64,000 bases of DNA from Chitinophaga caseinilytica (lineage in GTDB: Bacteria > Bacteroidota > Bacteroidia > Chitinophagales > Chitinophagaceae), in assembly GCF_038396765.1 (NCBI RefSeq), contig NZ_CP150096.1, positions 5,253,001 to 5,317,000 of the forward strand, read 5' to 3'. A program made the translations under genes and the position numbers. Every line of letters starts with the position of its first letter. Positions within the stretch are counted from its first letter, which is position 1. The notes under the pieces were generated by a model. That model ran no database searches and was not told the DNA's origin. It saw nothing but the letters and a program-made list of their open reading frames with translations. Below are positions 45,090 to 54,232 of this stretch, one piece after another.

Positions 45090-45788
45090 ATGAACAGGAT
45101 TCTGCTGACGGAAGACGATAGCCGGGTAGCCGCTTTCATAAAAAAGGGGCTGGAAGAAAACCTCTACCTCGCGCATGTTGCCGGGAACGGCGCCGACGCC
45201 TTACTGGAAGCGGCTTCCAGCGACTACGACGCCATCATCCTTGACGTCATGCTCCCCGATATGGACGGCTTCGACGTCTGCACACTGCTGCGCAGGCGCG
45301 GTATCACCACACCGGTGATCATGCTCAGCGCGCTCAATTCTCCCGAAGAAAAGATCCGCGGCCTGCAATGCGGGGCAGACGATTACCTGTCCAAACCCTT
45401 CCTATTCGAAGAACTGCTGGCCCGCATCCATGCGCAACTGCGGCGCATCGAGTTCAACCGCGGCGTCACCGATATGCAGCGGTACGCGGGCATAGAGATC
45501 AATATGGCCGAACAATGCGCGTACCGCAACGGTAACGATCTCCAGCTGTCGCCGCGGGAGTTCAAACTCCTCACTTTCCTCGTCCGCAACCGCGAAAAGG
45601 CGCTGTCGCGCGCGCAGATCGCGCAATCCGTGTGGGACATCCACTTCAGCTCCAACACCAATGTGGTGGACGTTTACATCAATTACCTCCGCCGCAAGCT
45701 CGACAAGGATTATGCGCATCCGCTGATCCATACCATCAAAGGCCGCGGGTACATGCTCAAACAGAAAGAACATGAGCCTGCGTCGTAA
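45090..45788 (+). CDS. OmpR/CusR-type response regulator
   Basis: 232 aa. Receiver (about 1-120) with the acidic pair in LLTEDDSR, acceptor Asp52 in AIILDVMLPDMDGFD, and the conserved Lys in DDYLSKPFLFEELL. C-terminal winged helix (about 130-225) with LQLSPREFKLLTFLVRNREK and SVWDIHFSSNTNVVDVYINY, wording typical of the CusR/CopR group that responds to copper or other heavy metals. It overlaps its kinase gene by 17 bp, and a metal-efflux operon follows, so metal-responsive control of that operon is the natural reading. Which metal is not shown. Confidence 0.93.
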   Translation: MNRILLTEDDSRVAAFIKKGLEENLYLAHVAGNGADALLEAASSDYDAIILDVMLPDMDGFDVCTLLRRRGITTPVIMLSALNSPEEKIRGLQCGADDYLSKPFLFEELLARIHAQLRRIEFNRGVTDMQRYAGIEINMAEQCAYRNGNDLQLSPREFKLLTFLVRNREKALSRAQIAQSVWDIHFSSNTNVVDVYINYLRRKLDKDYAHPLIHTIKGRGYMLKQKEHEPAS

Positions 45789-47154
45789 GCTTACGAACCG
45801 GTCGGCCCTCATATTCGCCGCCACGCTGGGTTTCGTATTGCTGGGCGCCTATCTCCTCTTCCGCCATTACACCCGCGACCTGTATTACCGCAAACTGGAA
45901 GAAAGGGCCCGGACGGCCGCGCTTTTCTATCTCGAAAAAGACGAGCTGACAGGCCACAAATACCGCGAGATCGAGGAAAAATACCGGCAGATCAGTGCAG
46001 CGCCCATCCGGCTCTATTATGCGGACGATTTCAGGATTTACGTGCCCGACGGACAGGATTACTCGCTCTCCCGCCCGCAACTGGAAGCCGTCATGCCGCA
46101 CGGCGTGCGGATGTTCCAGGTCGGGGAAAGGCAGTGCACCGGGATTTTTTACAAAGACAACCAGGGCGATTTCATCGTGGTGGCCTCCGGGAGCAACAGT
46201 GCCGGCTCCGCCCAGCTCGCTGCCCTCCGCTGGATGCTGCTCTGCTTCTTCGGGATCGGGATGGTCATCAATTACTCCATGACCCGGTGGCTCTCCCACC
46301 GCACGTTCCGGCCATTTTCCCGCCTTATCCGCAAAGTGAACGCCATCACGGCAGACAATCTCCACACCCGGCTGGAGGTGCCCAGCCAGAAGCCCGATGA
46401 GCTGACGGCCCTCATCACCACCTTCAACTACCTCCTGGAGCGGCTGGAGGCGGGCGTCAGGAGCCAGCGGAACTTTCTCCGGAATGCCTCGCATGAATTG
46501 AAAACCCCGCTGGCAGCCATGATCGGTGAAATGGACGTCACCCTCCGGCAACCGCGCAGCAACGACGATTACCGCGGCCAATTGCAGCTATTACAGCAGG
46601 AAGCCCGGCATTTACAGGCCATCACCGAAGGACTGCTGGCGCTTTCGGGGCTGGAATTGTCGCCCCCGCCCATGCATCCCGTGCGCATAGACGAAGTGCT
46701 GTGGAACGTGCTGGAAAAAGCCGCGGCGGATTACCCCGGCGCGGAGGTGCACCCGGACCTCGACGGCGTTGCCGACCAGGAAAGCCTGCTCACCGTTCAC
46801 GGCAACCGCGAGCTGTTGTTCGTAGCCCTGTCGAACCTCGTAGACAATGCCATCAAGTTTTCCCGCCCGGCGCCGGTGCAAGTGAAGGTGACCGCCGCGA
46901 ACGGGCGCCTCGCCATCACCGTGAGCGACCGCGGGCCGGGCATCACCGCGGATGAACAGGCGCGGATATTCGATCTTTTTTACCGCTCTCCCGCTACGCG
47001 GCACCTGGCCGGGCATGGCATCGGGTTGCACCTGACCCTACAGATCCTCGACCGGCATGGCATTGAGATGGCAGTGTCGGCCGCAGAAGGCGGCGGCACC
47101 GTGTTCCGGCTCCTCTTTCCTGCGCCGTTCTCATCATTTTCTAATCTGGCGTAA
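45772..47154 (+). CDS. Sensor histidine kinase (CusS-like)
   Basis: 460 aa, overlapping the regulator gene by 17 bp. TM1 at about 12-30, a periplasmic sensor region of about 110 residues (ERARTAALFYLEKDELTGHK through to NQGDFIVVASGSNSAG), TM2 at about 145-168, a HAMP domain, the H-box NASHELKTPLAAMIGEMDVT, and HATPase motifs LSNLVDNAIKFS, SDRGPGITADEQARIFDLFY and GHGIGLHLTLQIL. Periplasmic metal sensing is inferred from the adjacent efflux genes; no His/Cys cluster is obvious in the sensor region. Confidence 0.92.
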   Translation: MSLRRKLTNRSALIFAATLGFVLLGAYLLFRHYTRDLYYRKLEERARTAALFYLEKDELTGHKYREIEEKYRQISAAPIRLYYADDFRIYVPDGQDYSLSRPQLEAVMPHGVRMFQVGERQCTGIFYKDNQGDFIVVASGSNSAGSAQLAALRWMLLCFFGIGMVINYSMTRWLSHRTFRPFSRLIRKVNAITADNLHTRLEVPSQKPDELTALITTFNYLLERLEAGVRSQRNFLRNASHELKTPLAAMIGEMDVTLRQPRSNDDYRGQLQLLQQEARHLQAITEGLLALSGLELSPPPMHPVRIDEVLWNVLEKAAADYPGAEVHPDLDGVADQESLLTVHGNRELLFVALSNLVDNAIKFSRPAPVQVKVTAANGRLAITVSDRGPGITADEQARIFDLFYRSPATRHLAGHGIGLHLTLQILDRHGIEMAVSAAEGGGTVFRLLFPAPFSSFSNLA

Positions 47155-47168
47155 AAGTGCCTCTAATG

Positions 47169-47191
47169 CGGGCGCGATAGTTTTGCGCCCG
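47169..47191 (+). promoter_or_regulatory. Inverted repeat spanning a -7 element before the efflux operon
   Basis: Arms CGGGCGC (47169-47175) and GCGCCCG (47185-47191) flank TAGTTTTG (47178-47185), an exact TAnnTTTG match, with the ATG at 47194. A regulator bound here would cover the promoter; alternatively it is a hairpin at the mRNA 5' end. Confidence 0.45.
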
Positions 47192-47193
47192 AT

Positions 47194-48474
47194 ATGGTAC
47201 GACTCGCACTTCTTCCCATCCTCCTTTTCTCCGGCATTTGCCTGGCGCAGCAGCCGGCAGACACCTTGCGCTTTTCGCCCGGGGAAGCGGAAAAAACCTT
47301 CCTCGAAAATAATCTCGGTCTCCTCGCCGCGAAGCTGGACATCGGCCGGGCGGAAGCCCGCATTCTCCAAGCGAAAGCCTGGCCCAATCCCAATTTCACG
47401 CTCGATGAAGTGAACCTCTGGGCCACGGCCCGCCAGCGCGGCGGAGAAACCGTTTCGCCGGCGTTCCCGGGCGGATGGGGCACCAATCAGCAATTCGCGC
47501 TGCGGCTGGAGCAAATGGTGCAAACGGCCCGCAAGCGCGGGAAAGCCATCCGGCTGGAAACCGACGGCAAAGTTCTGGCGGAAAAGTCGTTTTCCGACCT
47601 CTTACAGGCCATGCGCGCGGAATTGCGCCAGGCCGCGGCGGAATTGTCGTACGCACAGGCGCTCCTGCACGATGCGCGCCGCCAACAATCCCTCGTAGAC
47701 CGGCTCCTGCGCGTACAGGAAGCGCAATCGGCCCTGGGGGCCGTTCCGAAAGCCGAAGTTTACCGCCTGCGGGCATTGCAGCAATCCCTGAAAGCGGAAG
47801 CCAACGAATGGGCGGAACAGGCCGGCGAAAAGGAAATGGCCCTCAAACTGCTGCTGGGCACACCGCCCGCATCCGCGCTCGTCATCACCATACCCGCCGC
47901 CATTCCCGCCGTGCACATCCCACCGCTGGATTCCCTGCTGGATGTCGCGGAGCGGAACAACGCTTCCCTGCAGGTGGCAACGGCCAACGTGCAGCTGCAA
48001 AATTCCGCCTACGCGCTGGAACGCGCACGCCGCGTGCCCGATCTGCAGTTCAACGTCGGGTACGACCGCAATGGCAGTACCATGCTCGATTTCGTAGGGG
48101 CCGGCGTGTCTATGGACCTGCCCTTCTTCAACCGCAACAAAGGCAACATCCGCGATGCCCGGCTGCAATGGCAGCAAAGCGGGATACAGCGCAGCAGAAC
48201 GGCGCATGCGCTGGCGGCAGACGTGGTACGGGCGCGGCAGGAACTGGTGCGCACCCTGGAAGCCGCGCAGGGCATGGGCGGCGACTATCTCCATGAGCTA
48301 GATCTCCTGCTGGACGGCATAACGCTCAACTTCCGCGACCGGCACCTCAGCCTGGTGGCCTTCCTGGACTACTTCACCTCTTTCCGCGACAACAGGCGCC
48401 TCTATTACGAGGCAATCCGAAATATTATCGTCCATCAATCCGAATTGGAATACTTAACCGGCAACACATTATGA
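47194..48474 (+). CDS. TolC family outer-membrane efflux protein (CusC/CzcC type)
   Basis: 426 aa. Signal peptide MVRLALLPILLFSGICLAQQ, then the two long coiled-coil repeat halves of the OEP fold (about 45-210: LLAAKLDIGRAEARILQAKA, FALRLEQMVQTARKRG; and about 245-420: NNASLQVATANVQLQNSAYA, YEAIRNIIVHQSELEYLTG). It forms the outer-membrane channel of a tripartite efflux pump and is the first gene of the efflux operon. Its end overlaps the adaptor gene by 4 bp (ATGA), so translation is coupled. Confidence 0.92.
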   Translation: MVRLALLPILLFSGICLAQQPADTLRFSPGEAEKTFLENNLGLLAAKLDIGRAEARILQAKAWPNPNFTLDEVNLWATARQRGGETVSPAFPGGWGTNQQFALRLEQMVQTARKRGKAIRLETDGKVLAEKSFSDLLQAMRAELRQAAAELSYAQALLHDARRQQSLVDRLLRVQEAQSALGAVPKAEVYRLRALQQSLKAEANEWAEQAGEKEMALKLLLGTPPASALVITIPAAIPAVHIPPLDSLLDVAERNNASLQVATANVQLQNSAYALERARRVPDLQFNVGYDRNGSTMLDFVGAGVSMDLPFFNRNKGNIRDARLQWQQSGIQRSRTAHALAADVVRARQELVRTLEAAQGMGGDYLHELDLLLDGITLNFRDRHLSLVAFLDYFTSFRDNRRLYYEAIRNIIVHQSELEYLTGNTL

Positions 48475-49553
48475 CATCAACAAAAATTTACGCGCTCGCC
48501 GTTTTGCTGGCCGCCGCCGGATGCAGCACCCCGCAACCGGAATCCCAGCCCGCCACCCGGCGCTGCATAGCGCCGGAGCTGAGGGAACGCATCCAGCTGG
48601 AAACCATCCGCCAGGCGCACTGGCAGCCCAACCTGCCGCTTACGGGCATGGTGGGCTACGACGAAGAAAGGGTCTACCGCTTCGTGCCGCTGCTCAGCGG
48701 CGTGGTGTCGCAGATGAACGTGAAACTGGGCGACCGCGTCCGGAAGGGGCAACTGCTCATGGAAATCCAGAGCCCCGAGCTGAGCACCATGGCCACCGAA
48801 CTGGCCACCGCCCGCGCACAGCTGGCCCTGGCGCAACGCAAGCTCCAGGCAGAGCAACAGCTGCGGCAAAGCGGCGTATCGGCCGATAAAGACCTCCTCG
48901 AAGCTCAGGCCGAAGCCGCCGCCGCCCAATCCGCCATCGCGCGGATCACGAAGTCGGCGGCGATTTACGGCGGCAGCCTGGAAAGCGGGACTTTGCTCGT
49001 GCGCGCAGCGCTGGACGGCTATATCGTAGAAAAGAACGTGGTGGCGGGGGCGCAGGTGGAAGCCAGCCAAAATCCCCTGTTCGTGTTGTCGGATCTGGAA
49101 GAAGTATGGGTACAGGCCAATATTTACACCGGTCAACTCGGCGAAATATCCAAAGGCCAGGTGGCCCGGATCACTACTACTGCTTACCCGGGCAAGGTGT
49201 TCGAGGGGCGCATCGACCGGCTGTCGGGCGTGTTCGACCCGGAAGAGCGCGTCCTCAAGGCCATCATCACCCTTCACAACCGCGATCTGCGGCTCAAGCC
49301 CGGGATGATGGTGGAAGTGGCCGTGCAGAAAGCCGCAGAGGCGGTTGCGGCGGTACCCGTATCCGCGGCGGTGTTCGACAACAACCGCTTCCATGTGCTG
49401 AAATACCGCAATGAATGCGAAGTAGACATCATCCCCGTTGAAACGGCCTTCGAAACGAAAGATACCCTGTACATCCGCAAAGGCGTAGCGCCCGGTGATA
49501 CGATCATCACCCGTAACCCGCTGCTGATCTATGCCTGGCTCAAAGACAACTGA
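48471..49553 (+). CDS. RND efflux periplasmic adaptor subunit (CusB/CzcB type)
   Basis: 360 aa. Lipoprotein signal ending LAAAGC then STPQPES. Barrel-sandwich (lipoyl) halves at about 75-100 (FVPLLSGVVSQMNVKLGDRV) and about 175-200 (LVRAALDGYIVEKNVVAGAQ), a helical hairpin between them (STMATELATARAQLALAQRK), a beta-barrel domain (LEEVWVQANIYTGQLGEISK) and a membrane-proximal end (YIRKGVAPGDTIITRNPLLI). The adaptor joins the inner-membrane pump to the outer-membrane channel. No Met-rich N-terminal metal-binding site like that of E. coli CusB is obvious. Confidence 0.93.
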   Translation: MTSTKIYALAVLLAAAGCSTPQPESQPATRRCIAPELRERIQLETIRQAHWQPNLPLTGMVGYDEERVYRFVPLLSGVVSQMNVKLGDRVRKGQLLMEIQSPELSTMATELATARAQLALAQRKLQAEQQLRQSGVSADKDLLEAQAEAAAAQSAIARITKSAAIYGGSLESGTLLVRAALDGYIVEKNVVAGAQVEASQNPLFVLSDLEEVWVQANIYTGQLGEISKGQVARITTTAYPGKVFEGRIDRLSGVFDPEERVLKAIITLHNRDLRLKPGMMVEVAVQKAAEAVAAVPVSAAVFDNNRFHVLKYRNECEVDIIPVETAFETKDTLYIRKGVAPGDTIITRNPLLIYAWLKDN

Positions 49554-49555
49554 AC

Positions 49556-52500
49556 ATGACGAAATTTGTAGAACGCATCGTAGGCTTTGCGCTTCGCAAC
49601 CATATACTGGTCTTTTTCCTGACTTTCCTCCTGGCCGCCGGTGGCGTGATCAGTTACCTGCACACGTCCGTGGAAGCGTACCCGGACGTTACCAACACCC
49701 GCGCCCGCATCATCACGCAATGGCCGGGGCGCAGCGCGGAGGAAGTGGAAAAATTCGTGACACTGCCCATCACCAAAGAAATGAGCACCATCCCGGGAAA
49801 GACGGACGTGCGGTCGATTTCCCTGTTCGGATTATCTGTCGTGACGGTGAATTTCCGGGACGATATCGATGATTTTTACGCCCAGCAATACGCAGCCAAC
49901 CGCATTCACAACGTAGACCTGCCGGAAGGCGCCGATGCCGAGGTAGAACCGCCGTATGGCGCCACGGGAGAGATTTTCAGATATGTGATAAAGAGTAAGG
50001 ACAGGCCCATCCGCGAATTGTTCTCCCTCCAGAAATGGATGATCGAACGGGAGCTGGTGGCCGTGCCGGGCGTGGCAGACGTCGTGAGTTTCGGGGGCGA
50101 AGAAAAGATTTATGAAATCCGCGTGAACCCCGTACAGCTGGCCAATTACAACCTCACCGCGCTCGATGTGTACGACGCCGTGAGCAACAGCAACATCAAC
50201 GTAGGTGGAGACGTGATCCAGCAGGGATCGCAAGCGTATGTGGTGCGCGGGATCGGGCTGCTGGACAAAATCCCCGACATCGAAAGCATCCTCATCCGCG
50301 ATGTCAAAGGTACGCCCGTACTCGTCAGGCACGTAGCCGAAGTCGTGGAATCGGGCAAGCCCCGGCTCGGGCAGGCGGGGCTGGACCGGGCAGACGATCT
50401 CGTGGAAGGCATCGTGGTCATGCTCCGTGGCGAAAACCCCAGCGAAGTGGTGGAGCGCCTCAAAGCCCGGATCGCCGATCTCAACGACCGCCTCCTGCCG
50501 CCCGACGTAAAGATCGAAGCGTTCCACGACCGCACCGGGCTGGTGGACAAAACCGTCAAAACCGTGACCCACAACCTGCTGGAAGGCATTTTCCTCGTAT
50601 CGGTGGTGGTGTTCATTTTCCTGTTCAACTGGCGGACTACCGTGATCGTGGCTTCCGTCATCCCCCTGGCCTTCCTTTTCGCGCTGATGATGCTGAGGAT
50701 ACAGGGCCTGTCTGCCAACCTGATATCCATCGGCGCGGTGGATTTCGGTTTGCTGCTGGAAGGCACGATGGTGATCGTGGAACATGTGTTCGTGGGGCTC
50801 GATAAACGGGCGAAGGAACTGGGGATGGCGCGCTTCAACCAGGTGTCCAAACTGGGCATCATCCGCAAAAATTCGCGGGCAGTGGCCAAGTCCATCCTCT
50901 TCGCACAAGTGATCCTTATCGTGGCGCTCATGCCCATTTTCACGTTCCAGAAAGTGGAAGGAAAGATGTTCGCGCCGCTGGCGTTCACGCTGGGATACGC
51001 GCTCCTCGGTGCGCTGCTGCTCAGTCTTACCTACGTTCCCGCCATGTGCAAGGTACTGCTAACCAAAAACGTGCGCGACCGCGAAAATCCGGTCACCAAC
51101 TTCTTCCGCAACAATATTTTCCGGTTGTTCCGCTTCGCCACGCGCTACAAAAAAGGGACGGTCCTGGGCTTTGTGGCGTTATTGGCCGCCTGCGTGTTCG
51201 GGTTCACACGGCTGGGAACGGAATTCATCCCGCAACTGAACGAAGGCGCCCTGTACATCCGCGCCACGCTGCCCAACAGCGTCAACCTCGACGAATCCGT
51301 GCGGCTCACGAAGGAAATGAAAGAACGGCTGCTGCATTTCGATGAGGTGAAGTTCGTGCTCACGCAAACCGGCCGGCCCAACGACGGTACCGATCCCACC
51401 GGTTTCTTCAACATCGAATTCCACGTCCAGCTCAAAGACGCGGCGGAATGGCGAAGGAAGATCAAACGGGAGGACCTGCTCGGGGAAATCGAATCCGGCC
51501 TGTCCATTTACCCTGGCGTGGTGTTCAGCTTCAGCCAGCCGATCATGGACAACGTGGCCGAATACGTGGCCGGCGTCAAAAGCTCGCTGGTGGTGAAGGT
51601 GCTCGGAGACGACCTCTACGCCCTGGAAAACACGGCAGACAGCATCGCCGCCGTGCTGCGGACGGTAGACGGCATTACCGACCTTAACATCTACCGCAAC
51701 ATCGGCCTGCCCGAACTGCGCATCCGCCTGAGCGAAAGCCGGATGGCCCGCTACGGCGTGAGCATGCGCGACGCGCAGGCCGTCATCGAACTGGCCATCG
51801 GCGGGAAAGCGGCGTCCACATTTTACGAAAACGACCGGATGTTCGACATCCGTGTGCGGTACGACAAGCCTTACCGCGAATCCGCGCCCGATATCCGGAA
51901 CATCCTCGTGCCCGCGGCAGGCGGGGCCAAGGTGCCGCTGTACGAGATCGCCGACATCGGGTCGTTTACCGGCCCGGCGTTCATTTACCGCCAGGGAAAC
52001 AGCCGGTACATCGCCGTTGGGTTTTCCATCCGCGGGCGCGACCTCGGCGGCACCATCGCCGAGGCGCAGCAGAAAGTGAAATCCCATGTAAAACTGCCGG
52101 CATCATACGGCATCGAATGGGCGGGCGAGTTCGAGAACCAGCAGCGCGCCACGAAGCGTTTAGCCGTCATCGTTCCCATTTCCCTCCTGCTGATCTTTTT
52201 CCTCCTGTACCTGAACTTCGGCAATATCAAGGATACGCTGGTTTCACTGTCGACCCTCCCGTTCGCGTTTATCGGCGGATTTCTGTCGCTGTGGGCCACG
52301 CAAACGATCTTCGGTATCTCCGCCGGTATCGGTTTCATCATTCTTTTCGGCGTGGGAACGATCGACGGGATCATCCTCATTTCCGTGATGAAGCAGTACC
52401 TGCAACAGGGCATGCCGCTTCGCCAGGCCATCGCCGACGGGGTGTACGAGCGCATCCGGCCCGTGTTCATGATCGCGGTGATGGGCTCGCTGGGCCTGCT

Positions 52501-52651
52501 GCCGGCGGCATTGTCGACCGGCATGGGCTCGGAGATACAAAAACCCCTGGCGATCATGATCGTTGGCGGGCTGCTGATCTGTATGGTATTGAGTTTGATG
52601 GTGCTGCCGCAACTCTTCTACTTCGCATACCGCAAAAAGAAGGGTAAATAA
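49556..52651 (+). CDS. Heavy-metal efflux RND transporter (CusA/CzcA type)
   Basis: 1031 aa, full length for an HME-RND pump. N-terminal TM helix (FVERIVGFALRNHILVFFLT), two large periplasmic loops, and TM4 with the proton-relay signature DFGLLLEGTMVIVEH: Asp396, Glu402 and Glu409 occupy the positions of Asp402, Asp408 and Glu415 in Cupriavidus CzcA, with the second Asp replaced by Glu. The second half begins near 530 (FATRYKKGTVLGFVALLAAC). The motif is nearer to Zn/Co/Cd (CzcA) than to copper (CusA) pumps, so the metal is uncertain. Starts 2 bp after the adaptor stop; last gene of the operon. Confidence 0.95.
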   Translation: MTKFVERIVGFALRNHILVFFLTFLLAAGGVISYLHTSVEAYPDVTNTRARIITQWPGRSAEEVEKFVTLPITKEMSTIPGKTDVRSISLFGLSVVTVNFRDDIDDFYAQQYAANRIHNVDLPEGADAEVEPPYGATGEIFRYVIKSKDRPIRELFSLQKWMIERELVAVPGVADVVSFGGEEKIYEIRVNPVQLANYNLTALDVYDAVSNSNINVGGDVIQQGSQAYVVRGIGLLDKIPDIESILIRDVKGTPVLVRHVAEVVESGKPRLGQAGLDRADDLVEGIVVMLRGENPSEVVERLKARIADLNDRLLPPDVKIEAFHDRTGLVDKTVKTVTHNLLEGIFLVSVVVFIFLFNWRTTVIVASVIPLAFLFALMMLRIQGLSANLISIGAVDFGLLLEGTMVIVEHVFVGLDKRAKELGMARFNQVSKLGIIRKNSRAVAKSILFAQVILIVALMPIFTFQKVEGKMFAPLAFTLGYALLGALLLSLTYVPAMCKVLLTKNVRDRENPVTNFFRNNIFRLFRFATRYKKGTVLGFVALLAACVFGFTRLGTEFIPQLNEGALYIRATLPNSVNLDESVRLTKEMKERLLHFDEVKFVLTQTGRPNDGTDPTGFFNIEFHVQLKDAAEWRRKIKREDLLGEIESGLSIYPGVVFSFSQPIMDNVAEYVAGVKSSLVVKVLGDDLYALENTADSIAAVLRTVDGITDLNIYRNIGLPELRIRLSESRMARYGVSMRDAQAVIELAIGGKAASTFYENDRMFDIRVRYDKPYRESAPDIRNILVPAAGGAKVPLYEIADIGSFTGPAFIYRQGNSRYIAVGFSIRGRDLGGTIAEAQQKVKSHVKLPASYGIEWAGEFENQQRATKRLAVIVPISLLLIFFLLYLNFGNIKDTLVSLSTLPFAFIGGFLSLWATQTIFGISAGIGFIILFGVGTIDGIILISVMKQYLQQGMPLRQAIADGVYERIRPVFMIAVMGSLGLLPAALSTGMGSEIQKPLAIMIVGGLLICMVLSLMVLPQLFYFAYRKKKGK

Positions 52652-52687
52652 CGTCCGCTGTTTGGGTGATCATGACGGTTGACGGGG

Positions 52688-52711
52688 ACCCGGCTTGCTC
52701 GCAGGCCGGGT
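52688..52711 (+). terminator. Possible terminator of the efflux operon
   Basis: Stem ACCCGGC (52688-52694) / GCCGGGT (52705-52711) with a ten-base loop, followed by TCTTATGTCTTT, a weak T-rich tail. It lies 36 bp after the pump stop. Confidence 0.5.
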
Positions 52712-52841
52712 TCTTATGTCTTTGCACAGCCTTGTCGCAATTGGCCCGTTAAATGTCGGATTTGGCGCCTGTATGGTGATGAATTTATCGTCACCTTTAA
52801 TCCGTCAACAGTCATCAACAACAAATAATCAAATCACTCCC

Positions 52842-53393
52842 ATGCGCAAACTCATATTACAATCCCACATCAGCCTCGACGGTTTCATCGCCGACCCCGC
52901 GGGCAAAACGGACTGGATCCTCCTCGGTGCGGCCCCGGAATACGTCATCAACCTGGCCGACCGGTGCGATACCATTTTGATGGGCCGCATCATGTCGAAA
53001 GGGTTCCTCGATTACTGGGAAGCTACGTTCGACAATCCCCCGAACGGCGTGCCGGTGCCCATGGCCGAGCGGATGGTGAAGATGCGGAAGATTATTTTCA
53101 GCCGAACGCTGAAGGAAATAAAAGGGCGGAACGTGGAAGTGGCCAATGGCGACCTGGTGGCTACGGTCAATGCCCTGAAAAACGAGCCCGGTAAGGAGCT
53201 CATCGTTTACGGCGGCGCCAATTTCTCCAGTCAGCTCATCGCGGCCGGCCTTGTAGACGAATACCACCTGCTCATCAACCCGGTGGCCCTGGGCAAGGGG
53301 CTTCCCATTTTTACGGATAGAAGAACGTTCCAGCTCACGGAATCCCTTACTTTCAAAAACGGGGTGATCGCCAATACTTACCTCCCGAAATAG
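52842..53393 (+). CDS. Dihydrofolate reductase/RibD C-terminal family protein
   Basis: 183 aa from the ATG at 52842 (MRKLILQSHISLDGFIADPA); a longer in-frame start at 52695 adds a tail with no family character. The domain is the RibD_C/DHFR fold: SLDGFIA at the N-terminus, a nucleotide-binding DTILMGRIMSKGFLDYWEAT, MRKIIFSRTLKEI, VYGGANFSSQLIAAGLVDEY and a terminal VIANTYLPK. These small proteins are widely annotated as dihydrofolate-reductase-like, but most are of unknown function and NADPH dependence is inferred. Monocistronic between two hairpins. Confidence 0.88.
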   Translation: MRKLILQSHISLDGFIADPAGKTDWILLGAAPEYVINLADRCDTILMGRIMSKGFLDYWEATFDNPPNGVPVPMAERMVKMRKIIFSRTLKEIKGRNVEVANGDLVATVNALKNEPGKELIVYGGANFSSQLIAAGLVDEYHLLINPVALGKGLPIFTDRRTFQLTESLTFKNGVIANTYLPK

Positions 53394-53411
53394 CTGCACG
53401 ATACCATTCCT

Positions 53412-53447
53412 GAAAGCCGCGCGGGTCGAAAGGCCCACGCGGCTTTC
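53412..53447 (+). terminator. Inverted repeat after the RibD-like gene, probable terminator
   Basis: Ten-bp arms GAAAGCCGCG (53412-53421) / CGCGGCTTTC (53438-53447) with an inner GGG/CCC pairing. The right arm ends in CTTTC and no long T-run follows, so efficiency is uncertain. Confidence 0.55.
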
Positions 53448-53551
53448 GTACGTTAACGCCCTGATAATGAAATAAAAATATCGTTACATTCGTTAACGGA
53501 GCGATAACGTTCCCCATCCCCCCAATTCTAAATTTATTCCAAATCACTGCC

Positions 53552-53559
53552 TAATTTTG
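53552..53559 (+). promoter_or_regulatory. Candidate -7 element at the second OmpR-type regulator
   Basis: TAATTTTG, an exact TAnnTTTG match in an AT-rich stretch, ending 5 nt before the A of the ATG at 53564. A -33 TTG at normal spacing is not obvious. Confidence 0.4.
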
Positions 53560-53563
53560 ACGC

Positions 53564-54232
53564 ATGAAACTCCTGGTGATCGAAGATGAAGCGGAACTGG
53601 CGGCCAGCATTACCGGCTACCTCACGGATTATACCTGTGAAACCGCCGCTACTTTCACCCAGGCTTTGGAGAAAATCGACATGTATACCTACGATTGCAT
53701 CCTGCTCGACCTTACGCTGCCCGGCGGCGACGGCCTCCGTTTACTGGATATGCTGAAAAAGGAAAAACGGAACGACGGGATCATCATCATTTCCGCGCGG
53801 AACGCCATGGAAGACAAGATTACCGGGCTTACGAACGGTGCCGACGATTACATCGCCAAGCCTTTCCATTTGCCGGAGCTCGCCGCCCGCGTTTATTCCG
53901 TCATCCGCCGGAAGCAGTTTTCCAGCGCCAATGTGGTGGAACAGCACGAAGTGAAGATCGATCTGTTGTCGAAAAAAGTGTTCGTGGAAGGGAATGAAGT
54001 GCCCCTCACCAAAAAGGAGCTCGATCTGCTGCTGTATTTCATCGGCAACAAGAACAAGGTGATCTCGAAAGGCGCCCTGGCAGAGCATCTTTCCGGCGAC
54101 ATGGCCGATATGCTCGACAGTCACGCTTTCGTGTACGCGCATATCAAAAACCTCAAGCGCAAGCTCACCGAAGCCGGCTATGGGAATTATCTTAAAAACG
54201 TGTACGGAACGGGATATAAATGGGAAGTATGA
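53564..54232 (+). CDS. OmpR-family response regulator
   Basis: 222 aa. Receiver (about 1-115) with IEDEAELA at the N-terminus, the acceptor Asp in DCILLDLTLPGGDGLRLL, and DDYIAKPFHLPELAARV. Winged helix (about 125-220) with LTKKELDLLLYFIGNKNKVI and VYAHIKNLKRKLTEAGYGNY. Its stop overlaps the kinase ATG (ATGA). It heads a five-gene run with a phosphatase, a receptor and an LtaS-like transferase, which are its probable targets. Confidence 0.93.
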   Translation: MKLLVIEDEAELAASITGYLTDYTCETAATFTQALEKIDMYTYDCILLDLTLPGGDGLRLLDMLKKEKRNDGIIIISARNAMEDKITGLTNGADDYIAKPFHLPELAARVYSVIRRKQFSSANVVEQHEVKIDLLSKKVFVEGNEVPLTKKELDLLLYFIGNKNKVISKGALAEHLSGDMADMLDSHAFVYAHIKNLKRKLTEAGYGNYLKNVYGTGYKWEV

